Shown: positions 43,816 through 54,640 of the stretch, one piece after another | Layout: each line of letters starts with the position of its first letter | Numbering within the stretch: position 1 is the stretch's first letter | Assembly (NCBI GenBank): GCA_964035575.1 | Contig: OZ037917.1 | Coordinates: 1,054,001-1,118,000 of the forward strand | DNA from: Rhynchopus sp. YZ270_cl-10 | Taxonomy: Eukaryota > Euglenozoa > Diplonemea > Diplonemida > Diplonemidae | Direction of reading: 5' to 3' | DNA length: 64,000 nucleotides | Translations under genes and position numbers: made by a program | The notes under the pieces: generated by a model | Databases searched by the model: none | Seen by the model: the letters and a program-made list of their open reading frames with translations, nothing else | Told to the model about the DNA's origin: nothing

Positions 43816-44353
43816 GGACGTGGTGTGTTGGTGGGAGGGCAGCACCTCCCCGAGATGGAGGGTCTCTGGCAGTGCGTCTGCTGCGTCCTCAGGTTCGGAG
43901 AAGAAGAGGGGCACAGTCTTGCTCACCGTGGACAGACTACTACTTGGTGCGAGAGGAGAGCGGCTGAGCAAGACGTTCCACAAATTGTGTTATTTTACGC
44001 TGTGTGCTGCAAAAAGAATCCCCACAAAAACCCATATATTTTTCATTACAACATACCTCCCCGCCCAACCCGAGGCATACTTATCGTACAGTGAGGCAAG
44101 GGAACACAACCACCCCCACCTGCTGTCTCAATTTCGTGGAACCAGCACTTATCGTCAGTAGTCGCAGGAATGGTGTTGAGTCGCCATCCCCAGCGAGTAA
44201 CGCCACATGCCACAATACCACATCCAGTAGTCACACAGTTTGCCCAAAATGTGCTCTCATAAACCACCACCCCCCCTGCCACAACTCTCAATCCACTTCA
44301 ACACCACACAGAAGGCCTCACCCCCCCCTTCTCCTACCCCCCCTCCACCCCAG
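43816..44353. other. intergenic spacer, nothing recognised
   Basis: 3' flank of the LRR gene and C-rich 5' flank of the SDR-like gene. The frame could extend upstream of 44,354 without an ATG of good context. Confidence 0.5.
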
Positions 44354-45310
44354 ATGGAACGACTCCACGAGGTGCAGGACGCCGTGTCGCACCTCCCCCG
44401 CATCCTCCGCGATGTTGCCGGCATGCTTGCCATCACCACTGCCGTGCTGTGGGTTGCAACCACCCTGTGGGGTTGGGTTCTGCTCGGTGCAGTGGCTGTG
44501 GCGGGGTGGCGAGTGGTGCGTGCACGGCTCTTCCGTGTCAGCATTCAAGGTGATGTTGCGGTTGTGACCGGGGCTGCTGGGAGGATGGGAAGTAGTATGG
44601 CGATTGAGCTTGCACGGAGAGGCTGCAGGGTAGCACTGATAGACAACGATGCGGTTAAGTTGCGGCATCTTGAAGCCACGTTGACAGAGCATGGGTACGC
44701 AGCCAGCTTCCACTCCTATATAGTCGACGTGACGGAACGTGAAGCAGTGTACGACGCAGCAGAGCAAATCCTTTCTGACATGGGGCGGGTGTCGCTGCTC
44801 TTCCCGTTGGCGTCGGTGAAGCGGTGTCATGCCTTCTCCGACTGTCCTGATGTTGGGTTTCTGCGTGCCCTAGACGTATCGGTTGCAGCATCGTTTTATT
44901 TGTGTAGAGCTTTTCTTCCTGGGATGATTGATCGTAACAGAGGGTGGGTGGTTGATATTGTTCCGATGTGCAGCGTGCTTGCGTCTACAGGCATGATGGA
45001 TGTGTCCGTCCCAAATGCTGCTAATACAGCGTTCATTGGAGGTCTTCGCAATGAAATGAAAGCATTAGGCCGTGGGGTGCGGGTTGTGAGTTGCATTGCG
45101 AATGTGTCTGCAAGGTATCCTTCTCGTGTGTTGCCGCCTGTCTCGCATGCGGTCGTTGCGTCCCGTGCAGTGGAGGCAGTAGTGGGAAATGAGGACTTCG
45201 TGTATGCTCCATTCCAAGGCGGGTGTTTACCAGCGTTGCAAGTGCTCCCTTTCCCAATTTATGAGTTTATTGTACGAATTTTAGGTTTGGATGCTTTCAA
45301 ACAATACTAA
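44354..45310 (+). CDS. SDR-fold protein, probably catalytically dead
   Basis: 318 aa from ATG at 44,354 (CAGATGG). Residues 20-57 are a membrane-anchoring hydrophobic stretch. The NAD(P)-binding Rossmann motif is clear (VAVVTGAAGRMGSSMAIELA, then VALIDND), as in the SDR16C retinol/17-beta-hydroxysteroid dehydrogenase group. But the usual NNAG is replaced by FPLAS, and where the family has Y-x-x-x-K the sequence reads DVSVPNAANTAFIGGL, with no Tyr or Lys at the aligned positions. The active-site Ser region (PMCSVLAST) is partly kept. Open frame, intact length, so probably a conserved non-enzymatic relative or one with altered chemistry. The true substrate is unknown. Confidence 0.8.
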   Translation: MERLHEVQDAVSHLPRILRDVAGMLAITTAVLWVATTLWGWVLLGAVAVAGWRVVRARLFRVSIQGDVAVVTGAAGRMGSSMAIELARRGCRVALIDNDAVKLRHLEATLTEHGYAASFHSYIVDVTEREAVYDAAEQILSDMGRVSLLFPLASVKRCHAFSDCPDVGFLRALDVSVAASFYLCRAFLPGMIDRNRGWVVDIVPMCSVLASTGMMDVSVPNAANTAFIGGLRNEMKALGRGVRVVSCIANVSARYPSRVLPPVSHAVVASRAVEAVVGNEDFVYAPFQGGCLPALQVLPFPIYEFIVRILGLDAFKQY

Positions 45311-45328
45311 AGAAAGATGGAAAGTTGT

Positions 45329-45392
45329 ACAGTAAAGCCCCTCATGAGGGAGGGTATCTATGCTACAATACAAATTCAAAGATTTTCAAAAA
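45329..45392 (+). repeat. dispersed repeat C, divergent copy
   Basis: CAGTAAAGCCCCTCATGAGG, GCTACAATACAAATTCAAAG and TTTTCAAAA follow family C order. It lies just 3' of the SDR-like gene. Confidence 0.55.
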
Positions 45393-45481
45393 AGAAAAAA
45401 GAAAAAAGAAAAATAGACAATAATTAGAACCTTAGAACTATTCTCCCCTATTGCCCCCCCCCCCTTTTTTTGTGACCATTT

Positions 45482-48400
45482 CAGGGCTTCCCGCAGGATC
45501 TGGGGTTTTGGCCTCCCAGGGGGACCAGCCAAAAAAAGGTGAAAAATTTTTTTTTTTCGCGCCTTGTTGTGTGTGGTATGTAGCATTAACGCTGACTCTA
45601 CGTTACGTTACGCGCCTTTACGCACTACGGACGCTCCCACTGACTACTTCTCTGAAGAACGTAGTGGGGGGTTATTTGCAAAAAATTGAAGCTGAAACTT
45701 AGTTTCTGGTCTTTTTCAGGCACTATGTCGCCAAAAACGCTGGAAAAAAGAAAGGTAAAAAGAAAAAGCAGTTTCCTGCTCTGAAGAAAGTAGTGAACGG
45801 GGGGGGATCCTTTTCTCAATTTTGTTTACACTGATGGGGTGGGGTGGGGGAACCGCAATGCAACATAGCTCGATGGCGACACACGAAAAGGGTCAAAGGC
45901 TGCACACATAAAACTGATCCATACAATAAAATTCTCTCATGCTACAGTACCAAAATCGCGGCGTCTTCCTGTCTTTGGTGCCGCTTTGATGAATCGATCG
46001 ACAACGCTGTTCAAAAACGGAAGAGAAGGCACCTGAGGTCCCTCAATTTTTATCCTCATGAGGGCATCTAACGTCGTGATCAGCATGCTGGCCCTGAGAC
46101 GCGTCAGTACCAGTTTCAAAACTGAAAATGCACGCTCCACCACAGCCGTACTACCAGGCAAGCATGCGACACGAAGAAGGAAATCAACTGCTTTGGGCAA
46201 CGTCAACGAATGGCACGCAACTGCATAACGCACAGCATCTGAGAACGTGTACTTCGCAGGGTTCGCGCTTGCTTCCCGCTGTTGCCTTATTTTTGTGAGG
46301 AGCAAGGTAAGCTGGAACCGTATTGTTTGCTTGTCATGATCGTTGTAAGGGGGGTCGTAGCTCTTCGTTTCCGGATAACCATCTAGTTTCTGGGACCGCT
46401 TGGTGCAGAAGAAGTGAGTAAGGTTGTGTATTAAGGCTTCGTCTTCATCGGGCTTGTCACCGAAGTCTCGCTGCGGATCCAGTACTGCGATGTTTGTGAA
46501 TATTGCGGAATCACAAAACCTTGCGGTAAGCTGTGCGATTAGATCTTTCACGTAGCTTCTAGTGGTGGTTTCGTGAAACCGAAGAAAAGCTTCCGGACAG
46601 ACCTTCTTCCCCGACAAGCGAGCCACAACAGTGTTGTAGTACGTAGTCCATTGAAGATACTTGTACTCTGCACCGTTCTCCACACCTTCCGCGAGTCGCT
46701 CGAGTGATTCCTGTGTGGACTTCAGCAGGTCAGGAATCATGACCAATCCAGCACAAGATTCTTGCAACTTCAGGTTCAGCGGCTTCATCACGATGAAGAC
46801 GCTGGCGAGGAGGAAGTTTGCCGCAACGAACCTCGGCGACTCCAGCGTTTCCAACAGTCCCCTGGTGATGGCATCGCCGTCCTGCTGGTGGATCTGGCTG
46901 AGGGCGTGGTGGATGGAGGGGAGGGTGTTCAGCAGCGTCGTGCACCCTTTCTCGTTGGTGAGCCAACGGGTGTCGGCCCCCTTCTCCAGCTGCAGGTCTG
47001 GCAGGTTCAGCCACTCCACTACCTGCTTGAGCTGGTTGCAGGCGTTGGACACGGCCAAGACTCGTTCACCGGAACTGCGAACGTACCAGTAGATGTCGCG
47101 CTGGCTGTTGATCGCACTCATCACGTCAACATGGCTCTGCCCAGCCCACTGCAGAGAGAGGTTCAGCTGGTGGTTTCTGCACCAGACGTAGATAATATAA
47201 ATATTTTGAAAATACTTAAACCTCGTCTGCACACCAGAAAACCCACCCGACATCGTGTTGGTTCCATCGAACCCAACACCAACAATCTTCTTCCCGCCAA
47301 TCATCTCGCGGGCGGGTGGCTGCTCGTCCGTCTCCAGCGGTACCCCTCTCGCACGGTGCACGTCCATGTAGGACACTCTCTCTGCAATGTCGGTGTACAC
47401 ACCTGCCGCACCCTTCCCATCTGTCAACGGTGCGATACCCCAAAAATGCTCGAAGCTCTCGCCTTTGCCATCAACGCCACGTATGTACACCGACAATTCA
47501 GAGCGACGGCAGATATCTTGCGTCTCATCAGCAAGCACAGTAATGTACTTACTTTGTCGCACGCGGGACTCGATGCGAAACTGCAGCTCGGTGTTAATCG
47601 CGTCCAGAAGCTCCTGCATTGTCCGCCTGCTAGTGTAGGAAGCGTTCTTCGTTTCAATGAAGGCCTTCAGGTCGGCGTCCCACCTTGCCGAGTGCTGTGC
47701 GAGGCTGGCGTAATTGGTGCTGTGGCTCACCCCTCGCTTCACCAACCAGTACAAATTGGCTGTGAGCTTCAGCAGCTGACGCCGGTTCATGCTCTGATGC
47801 GCTTTGGATGTCTTTACAATCATCCCGGTCCCGCTGTTCCGTGTCCTCTCTGCCTCCACAGCTGCCACGTGGCTCGCAGTTTTCGCGTGTTCAGGACACT
47901 TCTTTTTTGTGATTCGTGTCACATCACAACATGGGACTTCGAAAAACGAGCCATCTGCATCAGGACGCTTCGCGCTGATAGCCAGCGCAAGATGCTTCTT
48001 GCACAACCTGCACCAGTACCCTCTCTTTGATGCGAAGACCCACTCGTACTTATCAGCGGCGTTCAGGAACCTTTGCTGCTCAGAGAATGCCAACTTATTG
48101 GGGGTGTTGTATTCCGTGGGTTCTTCTGAGCTCTCGCTGTCTGCCATGTCGTTCTCGTTCTCGTTGTTGTCATCCTCCTCGTCGTCATCCTCGTCGTCGT
48201 CGTCCTCGTCCTCGTTGGTGTTGGTGTTGTTCTCGTTGTTGTCCTTTACGTTGCCATCCTCGTCGACGACCGCAACATCTTCGCACTCCAAGGGGTTCCC
48301 TGCTAGGAATGACACCACTCCGTCGCACACGTCTCTGTCATCTGCCTCGGGCTCCACACCCTTTTTTTTCTCTTCGCAGTTCTTCTGAGGCTTCTTTCTT

Positions 48401-49257
48401 GGAATGTGGGGGTAGGGGATTTCGAACTTCCAGTCGGCTCCCCCCTCCGGTTCCTCCTGGTTGTCCAGCACCCACAAGTCCGCATCCTTCGTACCCCCCT
48501 GCTGACGGGATTTTGCCTTCGGAGTGAGAACGGTGTGGTACTTTTTTGCGGCCGGTTTCGGTGCAGCCTTCGAAGAAGGAGGAGCTGATGAAGGGGGGAC
48601 GTTGGTATTCGACAAGGCTGCCGTCACTTCCGGAAGAGGTTCAGGTGGGGGTGTTTCCCTTGCCCTGCGATCGTTCTCGTCTCTTTCCTTTACTCGCTGG
48701 ATCACTGCGTCCTTCTTCTCGTAGCCCATCCCCGAGATCTTCCACGACATTCCACGAAGTGCCACTTGAACCTTAGTCTCTTCCCCAGTCCACGTGTTGT
48801 AGTAGCGGTTGAAGTCGTGTTTTTTTATTTCTTGAACAATATCTTCAGCAGTTGCGTTTTCGTCCAGCACAACCTTCCTCACCGCGGCCTGCTCACGGGC
48901 TGCGACCACGTCCCATGTGGCATACTCGTGGTTCTTTGCAACCGTTATTTTCTGCCTCTTCGGGGCCTGAGACGATATCTGGGACTCCGCCGGTCGCTTT
49001 GCAAATTCCATTATGGAAACCTGTCTTGGTCCGGTGGACTTTTTTGGTGCCATCTTTTTTTTCCCCCTGTTAGTTGCCTGTATTTGGATGCGCGGGGACG
49101 GGAGGGTAGGGAAAATTAAAAAAAATGTGGAAAATTCCTAACAGGCAGCCTCGGAACACTCAAGGGCAGGCTGGTCCCCCCTGGTCCCCCCTTATTTTTT
49201 TTTTTTTCTCCCAGGGGGACCACTGGTCCCCCCTGGTCCCCCCTGTGGGAAGCCCTG
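45482..49257 (-). mobile_element. hAT transposon, 3.8 kb, apparently complete
   Basis: CAGGGCTTCCCGCAGG at 45,482 is inverted as CCTGTGGGAAGCCCTG at 49,242-49,257 (one mismatch in 16). CAGGG ends are typical of hAT. The flanking 8 bp (GACCATTT and CATTTTTG) do not match, so the target duplication has decayed or the ends differ slightly. GGGGGACCAG strings repeat subterminally on both sides. The element encodes an uninterrupted transposase on the minus strand with about 450 bp of 3' and 200 bp of 5' non-coding sequence. Confidence 0.85.
45937..49053 (-). CDS. hAT-family transposase, intact 1,038-aa frame
   Basis: DDE/RNase H-like DNA transposase. The long N-terminal region (1-300) is basic and disordered, with an Asp/Glu/Asn run at 262-300. 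A TTF/BED-like zinc finger follows (Cys348, Cys351, Cys386, His389, His395). Catalytic core: Asp509 in LADETQD, Asp596 in GFDGTNTMSGG, the hAT motif Cys625-x2-His628 in WCRNHQLNL, and Trp697 in TRWLTNE. The C-terminal dimerisation domain (940-1,005) reads VERAFSVLKLVLTRLRASM. It resembles the ZNF862/KIAA1586-like branch of hAT. Single exon with no stops. It could be an active element or a domesticated gene; matching TIRs 0.2-0.5 kb outside favour a transposon. Confidence 0.93.
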   Translation of the reverse strand: MAPKKSTGPRQVSIMEFAKRPAESQISSQAPKRQKITVAKNHEYATWDVVAAREQAAVRKVVLDENATAEDIVQEIKKHDFNRYYNTWTGEETKVQVALRGMSWKISGMGYEKKDAVIQRVKERDENDRRARETPPPEPLPEVTAALSNTNVPPSSAPPSSKAAPKPAAKKYHTVLTPKAKSRQQGGTKDADLWVLDNQEEPEGGADWKFEIPYPHIPRKKPQKNCEEKKKGVEPEADDRDVCDGVVSFLAGNPLECEDVAVVDEDGNVKDNNENNTNTNEDEDDDDEDDDEEDDNNENENDMADSESSEEPTEYNTPNKLAFSEQQRFLNAADKYEWVFASKRGYWCRLCKKHLALAISAKRPDADGSFFEVPCCDVTRITKKKCPEHAKTASHVAAVEAERTRNSGTGMIVKTSKAHQSMNRRQLLKLTANLYWLVKRGVSHSTNYASLAQHSARWDADLKAFIETKNASYTSRRTMQELLDAINTELQFRIESRVRQSKYITVLADETQDICRRSELSVYIRGVDGKGESFEHFWGIAPLTDGKGAAGVYTDIAERVSYMDVHRARGVPLETDEQPPAREMIGGKKIVGVGFDGTNTMSGGFSGVQTRFKYFQNIYIIYVWCRNHQLNLSLQWAGQSHVDVMSAINSQRDIYWYVRSSGERVLAVSNACNQLKQVVEWLNLPDLQLEKGADTRWLTNEKGCTTLLNTLPSIHHALSQIHQQDGDAITRGLLETLESPRFVAANFLLASVFIVMKPLNLKLQESCAGLVMIPDLLKSTQESLERLAEGVENGAEYKYLQWTTYYNTVVARLSGKKVCPEAFLRFHETTTRSYVKDLIAQLTARFCDSAIFTNIAVLDPQRDFGDKPDEDEALIHNLTHFFCTKRSQKLDGYPETKSYDPPYNDHDKQTIRFQLTLLLTKIRQQREASANPAKYTFSDAVRYAVACHSLTLPKAVDFLLRVACLPGSTAVVERAFSVLKLVLTRLRASMLITTLDALMRIKIEGPQVPSLPFLNSVVDRFIKAAPKTGRRRDFGTVA

Positions 49258-49471
49258 CATTTTTGTAAGATTATTTTGAAAATTTCAAAAAAAGCCCCTC
49301 TCATCTCACCCCCAATTTTTTTTTCTACACCCCCTTCCTCCCTCCATCTATTTCCTTCTCTTCTCCTTCTCCTCTTCCTCTTCCTCCTCCCACATTTTTC
49401 CACAACCACAGGTCGGAGGGAGGTGACACATCTCTTTTCTTTTTTCATTTTTTTCATCTTTTCCTCACAAA

Positions 49472-52400
49472 ATGGACATCCCCACCGGCCCCTCCAGTCT
49501 CTACCCTGCCGCTCTTAAGGCGAACATCACGCTACGCGAGAGCGGAGCCCCAAGACCCATGCCTGTTGCCAATCCTGACCAACCTGGAGGATTTCCTATG
49601 GCGAAACATCGGTCGACACGGTCTTACAAAAGACGAGATGTGAGAACTGCCGCTTCTTCTTCTTCTCCCTCTTTCCGAGGGGACACTCTAGCTCAGCGTG
49701 CGAACACCACTACTGCTTCGACACCTTCAACAGACAACGCTTCCTTTATGGATAAATTTGCGAGCGGAGCTTTGGACGCAGAAATGGCGAAAGGACAGAA
49801 CGGAGACAACCAGCAGATCGATTGGAACTCCTCCTCCGACCCTATCGCTGACCACGCTGTTGTCTCTGCTATGGTTGCATCTGAAGAAACGAACCTCATT
49901 GCTGCAGCCTCTGTTGTGCTTCGTTCTCGCTCTTCTCTTGAGCGTGCTAAAGTGTTTGAAAGACTAACCACTCTTCCAAAAGGCGCGTTAATCCAACAAT
50001 TAGCGTCATCAGATCCGACAGTTGCGGCGCAATTTATTCTTGCATTACGTCTTACATTAGATTCTCAAAACGCAACGCAATTGGCTGATTCAATTCGAAT
50101 CCTCTCTGCGTTGTGTGAAAGAGACAATGAAAAGGAACTGTTTTCTGTTCTCTCAGAGTCGTGGAATGGGTTGGTGGTGCCGCTTGCTTCGTGGTATGAG
50201 GAAAGAACGATCTTTGGTCTAGGAGTGTCGTCGTTAACTGCACCACAGGATCCAACAGAGGGAGCACCTACTGCAAAACTATGGGACCCTTTGGGATCGC
50301 TTCAAGAGCTTGCGTCTATCGTGCAATGTGATGTTCTCGAAGGAATCGCAAAGGTGCAGACCTGCAGTAGAATTCTTTTTCTGTTAGAAAACCCGACGCT
50401 TCTCCCGAACACTCCATGGGTGGAGGGGGTGCTGCTTGAAACACTGCATAGCTTAAGTCTTTCCAAACGGTGTGCAGAGGTGATCGCAGCTACACCAGGA
50501 TTAATCGAAAGGTTGGTGAAAATGATTGACACCGAAACTGCGCTGGGGAATGACACTACCGTTGGGATTGCGATTACGGTGTTGAACAATCTGGCAAAGG
50601 TTTCCTCCGAAGTTTCTTCGGTGATTTTCGAGAACAATGCGTGGGTCAGAGTTAAAAACATTGTTCTCGCGGTCTCTGGGACTAAAGGAACCAAAATATC
50701 ACCTCTTCTTCGTTCATGCTTCTCCTTTTTGCGTACAGGGCTTCTTCTTAAACACTGTTCAAGCAATCTTGCGGCAGATTTGTTTGGGATTATTTCCATG
50801 CTTTGCAGGAATGAGTTTTGTTATCATGCGTTGAGTGTTCTGGATGCACATGCCTTAACCTATACACTGCGTATCACCTTAGAAGGTTCGCAGCAGGTTG
50901 GGCTATTAGACTTTGCTCTGTCAGATTTACCTGGAATTGTCGAAACCTGCCTTGCTTCGCCTCAAAAGGAAACCGCAGGATTGTTCATTTCATATGCATT
51001 CTCTGTTATGACCCATGCAGTTGAATCTGCCCCGTCTACAGTAGGAATGATGGAGCGTATCTGCACCCTATTCGAACGTTCTTCAGCAGACCGTATCGCA
51101 ACCCCGTTGTTCACCTATTACAATGTCCCTGCTGCGGTTAACCCTCTCCAAAACTTTGTGGCCCCAAAATTAGGGAAGAATTGCCCAAAATTTGGGTCCG
51201 AAGTGTTGCAGGAGATTCCAGGGGTGGTTGCTGGGTTGGTTCATTCGAATTATCTGAAGTTGCATTCTACTGGAGTGGAACTTCGGTTTGTTGGGACAGC
51301 AGAGAGGACGAAGGGGTTGTTAAAACGTTATGTCGACATTTTGATACCAACCACAAAAGATCGGACCTTCTGCGACCAAGCACAACAACACCTTCAGCTG
51401 AGCAGACAACAGGCACGGTATCGGTCTGCACTCCTCCGCAATGCGGTAGAGCTGTACGTAGTGTTCATGCACATGACACTACGCTGTGGGGACGATGTGA
51501 CGCCGTTCTCTTCTTCAGACCGCCCAAGCTATGAAACCCTCTTTGGACACACCGCACTGAACCTTTCTCTTCTCATTCTCCCAAGCGATGGTGTCGCTTT
51601 CCGACTCATTTTAAGCATCTTTTTCGATTCTTCCACCACCCCACTCACAAAGCTCCACAACTACTTCAAAGGGTCGTTCTCAATCAAACCGGATACGAAG
51701 GATTCGCTGTACCTCGCATTTGCTCCGGGGAGGTTGGAACCGCAAGGGGAGTGGATTTTCTTGCCAGTAGCTGACGCTTCGAATGACGGAAACAATGAAG
51801 CAGCTGGAAGGTTTTTGACTGTGCGTACCAGAGGTGTTGTGACAGAAGATGTGCTGCGGGAGTGGGGGATGTGGCTAGTAAAGGTGATGGGGGCGGAAGG
51901 GAGTTATGCGGGGCTGATGGATTGGAGGGAGGTGGTTTTGCGGGTAGGGTCGGTGTTTGCGGCAAGCTCCTCGAATTTGGCTACCACATACCTTCTGGGG
52001 TGTTTGGGAAGTGTTGTGGCTGGTTGCGCTACCCCTTCTACTGGATCATTAGTGTCGACCCGCCTTGCCGAGGCACCGCTCCAAATTGCTAAAAGGATTC
52101 TCCATAAATTGGAGGCAGAGTCCGGAGGGGATCCAGTGTTCTGCGCGTATTCGTTGTTGCTACTGCACGAAAGCTTCCCAGAAGAGGTAAATGTTTCGGC
52201 GGTGAACGCATTTTCTTCGCCTCATGTTGCGCACTGTGTAGGCACCGCGTTTGGCAGCGATTCTTCAACGGAAGTGCTTTTTATTGGGTTGAAGCAGTAT
52301 TTTGGGGAAAGGGAGCTGGAGAACGACGAGGCTGCGTTCGCCTATGCCTCGATGTTCGGAGGAAGAGACGCCAACACTGCGAACCTCCTCCACCTCCTTG

Positions 52401-52669
52401 CTGTCCACAAGCTTGCCGGGTACGTCTTCGAGGAGGACGGAACCTGCGCGTTCCCCGCAGAGCGTGTCCTCGCTGCCCTCAGCCCTGCCACCAGAGACAT
52501 TGTCACCAGATACGTTGCGCCGACCGAAGCAGGCTGGGAAGCAATCCAAAAAGAAGGCGTCAAAATTCTCCAAAACGGTGCGTTTTTAGCAGCATGTGTG
52601 CAGGAAGGGACATCAGAGGTGAATAAAATAAAGATAGAGAGTGTACGGGGGTTAGGACTGAAGAGGTGA
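49472..52669 (+). CDS. large helical-repeat protein, RPAP1-like
   Basis: 1,065 aa, single exon, ATG preceded by CACAAA. Residues 1-130 are polar and disordered. From about 140 on it is almost wholly alpha-helical, ARM/HEAT-like. Residues 140-175 (SAMVASEETNLIAAASVVLR, SLERAKVFERLTTLP) and 265-350 (DPLGSLQELASIVQCDVLEG, RILFLLEN, LETLHSLSLSKRCAEVI, TPGLIERLVKMI) resemble the central region of RNA polymerase II-associated protein 1, an assembly and nuclear-import factor for Pol II. The C-terminal 300 residues (FAPGRLEPQGEWIFLPV) are also reminiscent. Assignment is by pattern memory only; another ARM-repeat protein is possible. Confidence 0.7.
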   Translation: MDIPTGPSSLYPAALKANITLRESGAPRPMPVANPDQPGGFPMAKHRSTRSYKRRDVRTAASSSSPSFRGDTLAQRANTTTASTPSTDNASFMDKFASGALDAEMAKGQNGDNQQIDWNSSSDPIADHAVVSAMVASEETNLIAAASVVLRSRSSLERAKVFERLTTLPKGALIQQLASSDPTVAAQFILALRLTLDSQNATQLADSIRILSALCERDNEKELFSVLSESWNGLVVPLASWYEERTIFGLGVSSLTAPQDPTEGAPTAKLWDPLGSLQELASIVQCDVLEGIAKVQTCSRILFLLENPTLLPNTPWVEGVLLETLHSLSLSKRCAEVIAATPGLIERLVKMIDTETALGNDTTVGIAITVLNNLAKVSSEVSSVIFENNAWVRVKNIVLAVSGTKGTKISPLLRSCFSFLRTGLLLKHCSSNLAADLFGIISMLCRNEFCYHALSVLDAHALTYTLRITLEGSQQVGLLDFALSDLPGIVETCLASPQKETAGLFISYAFSVMTHAVESAPSTVGMMERICTLFERSSADRIATPLFTYYNVPAAVNPLQNFVAPKLGKNCPKFGSEVLQEIPGVVAGLVHSNYLKLHSTGVELRFVGTAERTKGLLKRYVDILIPTTKDRTFCDQAQQHLQLSRQQARYRSALLRNAVELYVVFMHMTLRCGDDVTPFSSSDRPSYETLFGHTALNLSLLILPSDGVAFRLILSIFFDSSTTPLTKLHNYFKGSFSIKPDTKDSLYLAFAPGRLEPQGEWIFLPVADASNDGNNEAAGRFLTVRTRGVVTEDVLREWGMWLVKVMGAEGSYAGLMDWREVVLRVGSVFAASSSNLATTYLLGCLGSVVAGCATPSTGSLVSTRLAEAPLQIAKRILHKLEAESGGDPVFCAYSLLLLHESFPEEVNVSAVNAFSSPHVAHCVGTAFGSDSSTEVLFIGLKQYFGERELENDEAAFAYASMFGGRDANTANLLHLLAVHKLAGYVFEEDGTCAFPAERVLAALSPATRDIVTRYVAPTEAGWEAIQKEGVKILQNGAFLAACVQEGTSEVNKIKIESVRGLGLKR

Positions 52670-53015
52670 GGGGGGGGGTTTTTTTTTTTTTGGATGTACT
52701 CTCTGAGGGGAACAACGGGAAAAAGGAGAAAAGAAAACCCACGAAAAGGAAAAAACCACAAAAAAAAAACAATAAATGTGGCCTAGCAAATTGATTGATC
52801 AAAAAGAAAGTCAAAAAAACAGCACCCCCTCTTCACCTTTTTAAAAGACACACCGATATTATCCCCCCTCACAGCCGATCTACAAAGGCTTTCGACATTT
52901 GAAGTACAGATATTTTATACCAGATAGGTAAAGTGCTTTGTTTGTGCGTAAAGTGCGTAATAAATATTCTGTGGTTGGTGCTCCTGAAATAAAAAAAAAA
53001 ATACCAAGTACGTAA
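52670..53015. other. intergenic spacer, nothing recognised
   Basis: 3' flank of the helical-repeat gene, ending in the GTACGTAA target site (53,008-53,015) of the next element. Confidence 0.5.
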
Positions 53016-53786
53016 CAGGGCATATCCTAAGTCTGTACCCGGTACCCGCGGGTTTTTGAAAAAAAGTGCGCCCCTTTTTTTTGCACGGCTATAAGGTGCC
53101 ACGTTGCCCCTTTTTTTTGCACGAGGGGTCTAGGGGGTCTAAGGGGAAACCTACTTGACAAAAGTGCCCGTAAAAAAAATATTTGGAAAGATCTGGTGCG
53201 AAACAGTCCAAAAACACCTTTTTCGGTGGGAAAAAATTCACCCCCTATGGGGTGGCCCGTGGTCGCAGCGAAGTGTCGTTTTCTAGTTTTCTGTGTACCT
53301 GTGTACTGTGTACTGTATATTTGGGTTTGCTAATCCTTAACACTCGCAAACCCTGTGTGTGGGTTTTTGGGTGGTTTTTTGCCCACAAACGGCTTTGTCG
53401 TTTTGGGTGTGAAAACGTGGGTTGTGTGACAAGGCAAAGGGCACGTGTGCACGACCGTGTGTGGCCCACGCAGGGTTCTGATAACGCGCAAGCGTGTTTT
53501 CGGCGCCACATACACGGGTCTGGGCCAAAAAACCGGGTTTTGTGTTGAAACTTGTGGTTTTTGGTGCAAAACGCCTGTTTTGCCAACAGAATCCTTAAAG
53601 AACGCACGGTTTCAAAGGCGTTTCCACGTAAACTCGCGAAATGAAAATGGGAATTAAAAACAAATCTCTCAGAGATCTGAGTTATTGAAGTTCTCAGAAA
53701 TGGCCCAATCTTTCCAATGCCGAAAAAATCTTACACTTTGGTGACTCTGCGAAATGTCGACAATCCAAACGATTGGTGGACCCCGT

Positions 53787-54524
53787 GTGTACTGTGTACT
53801 GTGTACTGTGTACTGTGTACTGTGTACTGTGTACTGTGTACTGTGTACTGTGTACTGTGTACTGTGTACTGTGTACTGTGTACTGTGTACTGTGTACTGT
53901 GTACTGTGTACTGTGTACTGTGTACTGTGTACTGTGTACTGTGTACTGTGTACTGTGTACTGTGTACTGTGTACTGTGTACTGTGTACTGTGTACTGTGT
54001 ACTGTGTACTGTGTACTGTGTACTGTGTACTGTGTACTGTGTACTGTGTACTGTGTACTGTGTACTGTGTACTGTGTACTGTGTACTGTGTACTGTGTAC
54101 TGTGTACTGTGTACTGTGTACTGTGTACTGTGTACTGTGTACTGTGTACTGTGTACTGTGTACTGTGTACTGTGTACTGTGTACTGTGTACTGTGTACTG
54201 TGTACTGTGTACTGTGTACTGTGTACTGTGTACTGTGTACTGTGTACTGTGTACTGTGTACTGTGTACTGTGTACTGTGTACTGTGTACTGTGTACTGTG
54301 TACTGTGTACTGTGTACTGTGTACTGTGTACTGTGTACTGTGTACTGTGTACTGTGTACTGTGTACTGTGTACTGTGTACTGTGTACTGTGTACTGTGTA
54401 CTGTGTACTGTGTACTGTGTACTGTGTACTGTGTACTGTGTACTGTGTACTGTGTACTGTGTACTGTGTACTGTGTACTGTGTACTGTGTACTGTGTACT
54501 GTGTACTGTTTTCTGTGTACTGTG
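53787..54524. repeat. (CTGTGTA)n heptamer satellite, about 105 units
   Basis: An almost perfect 7-bp tandem array inside the hAT element, with one variant unit (TTTTCTGTG) near its right end. As the period is not a multiple of three and the unit lacks stops in most frames, long meaningless reading frames run through it on both strands. Read length or assembly may limit accuracy of its length. Confidence 0.97.
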
Positions 54525-54640
54525 CGGAAATTGACCAAAAACGAGAACTTGTCCATTTCGGCAAATTGACCCCACCACTGGCCGGACGGATTCCGGAAAT
54601 GCAAATGCCGATGTTTAAAAGCGCCACCAACGATGAAACC
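54524..54640 (-). repeat. dispersed repeat E, copy 2 (inverted)
   Basis: Reverse complement of 11,990-12,125 over the GGCCGGACGGATTCCGG core, directly abutting the heptamer satellite. Confidence 0.85.
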
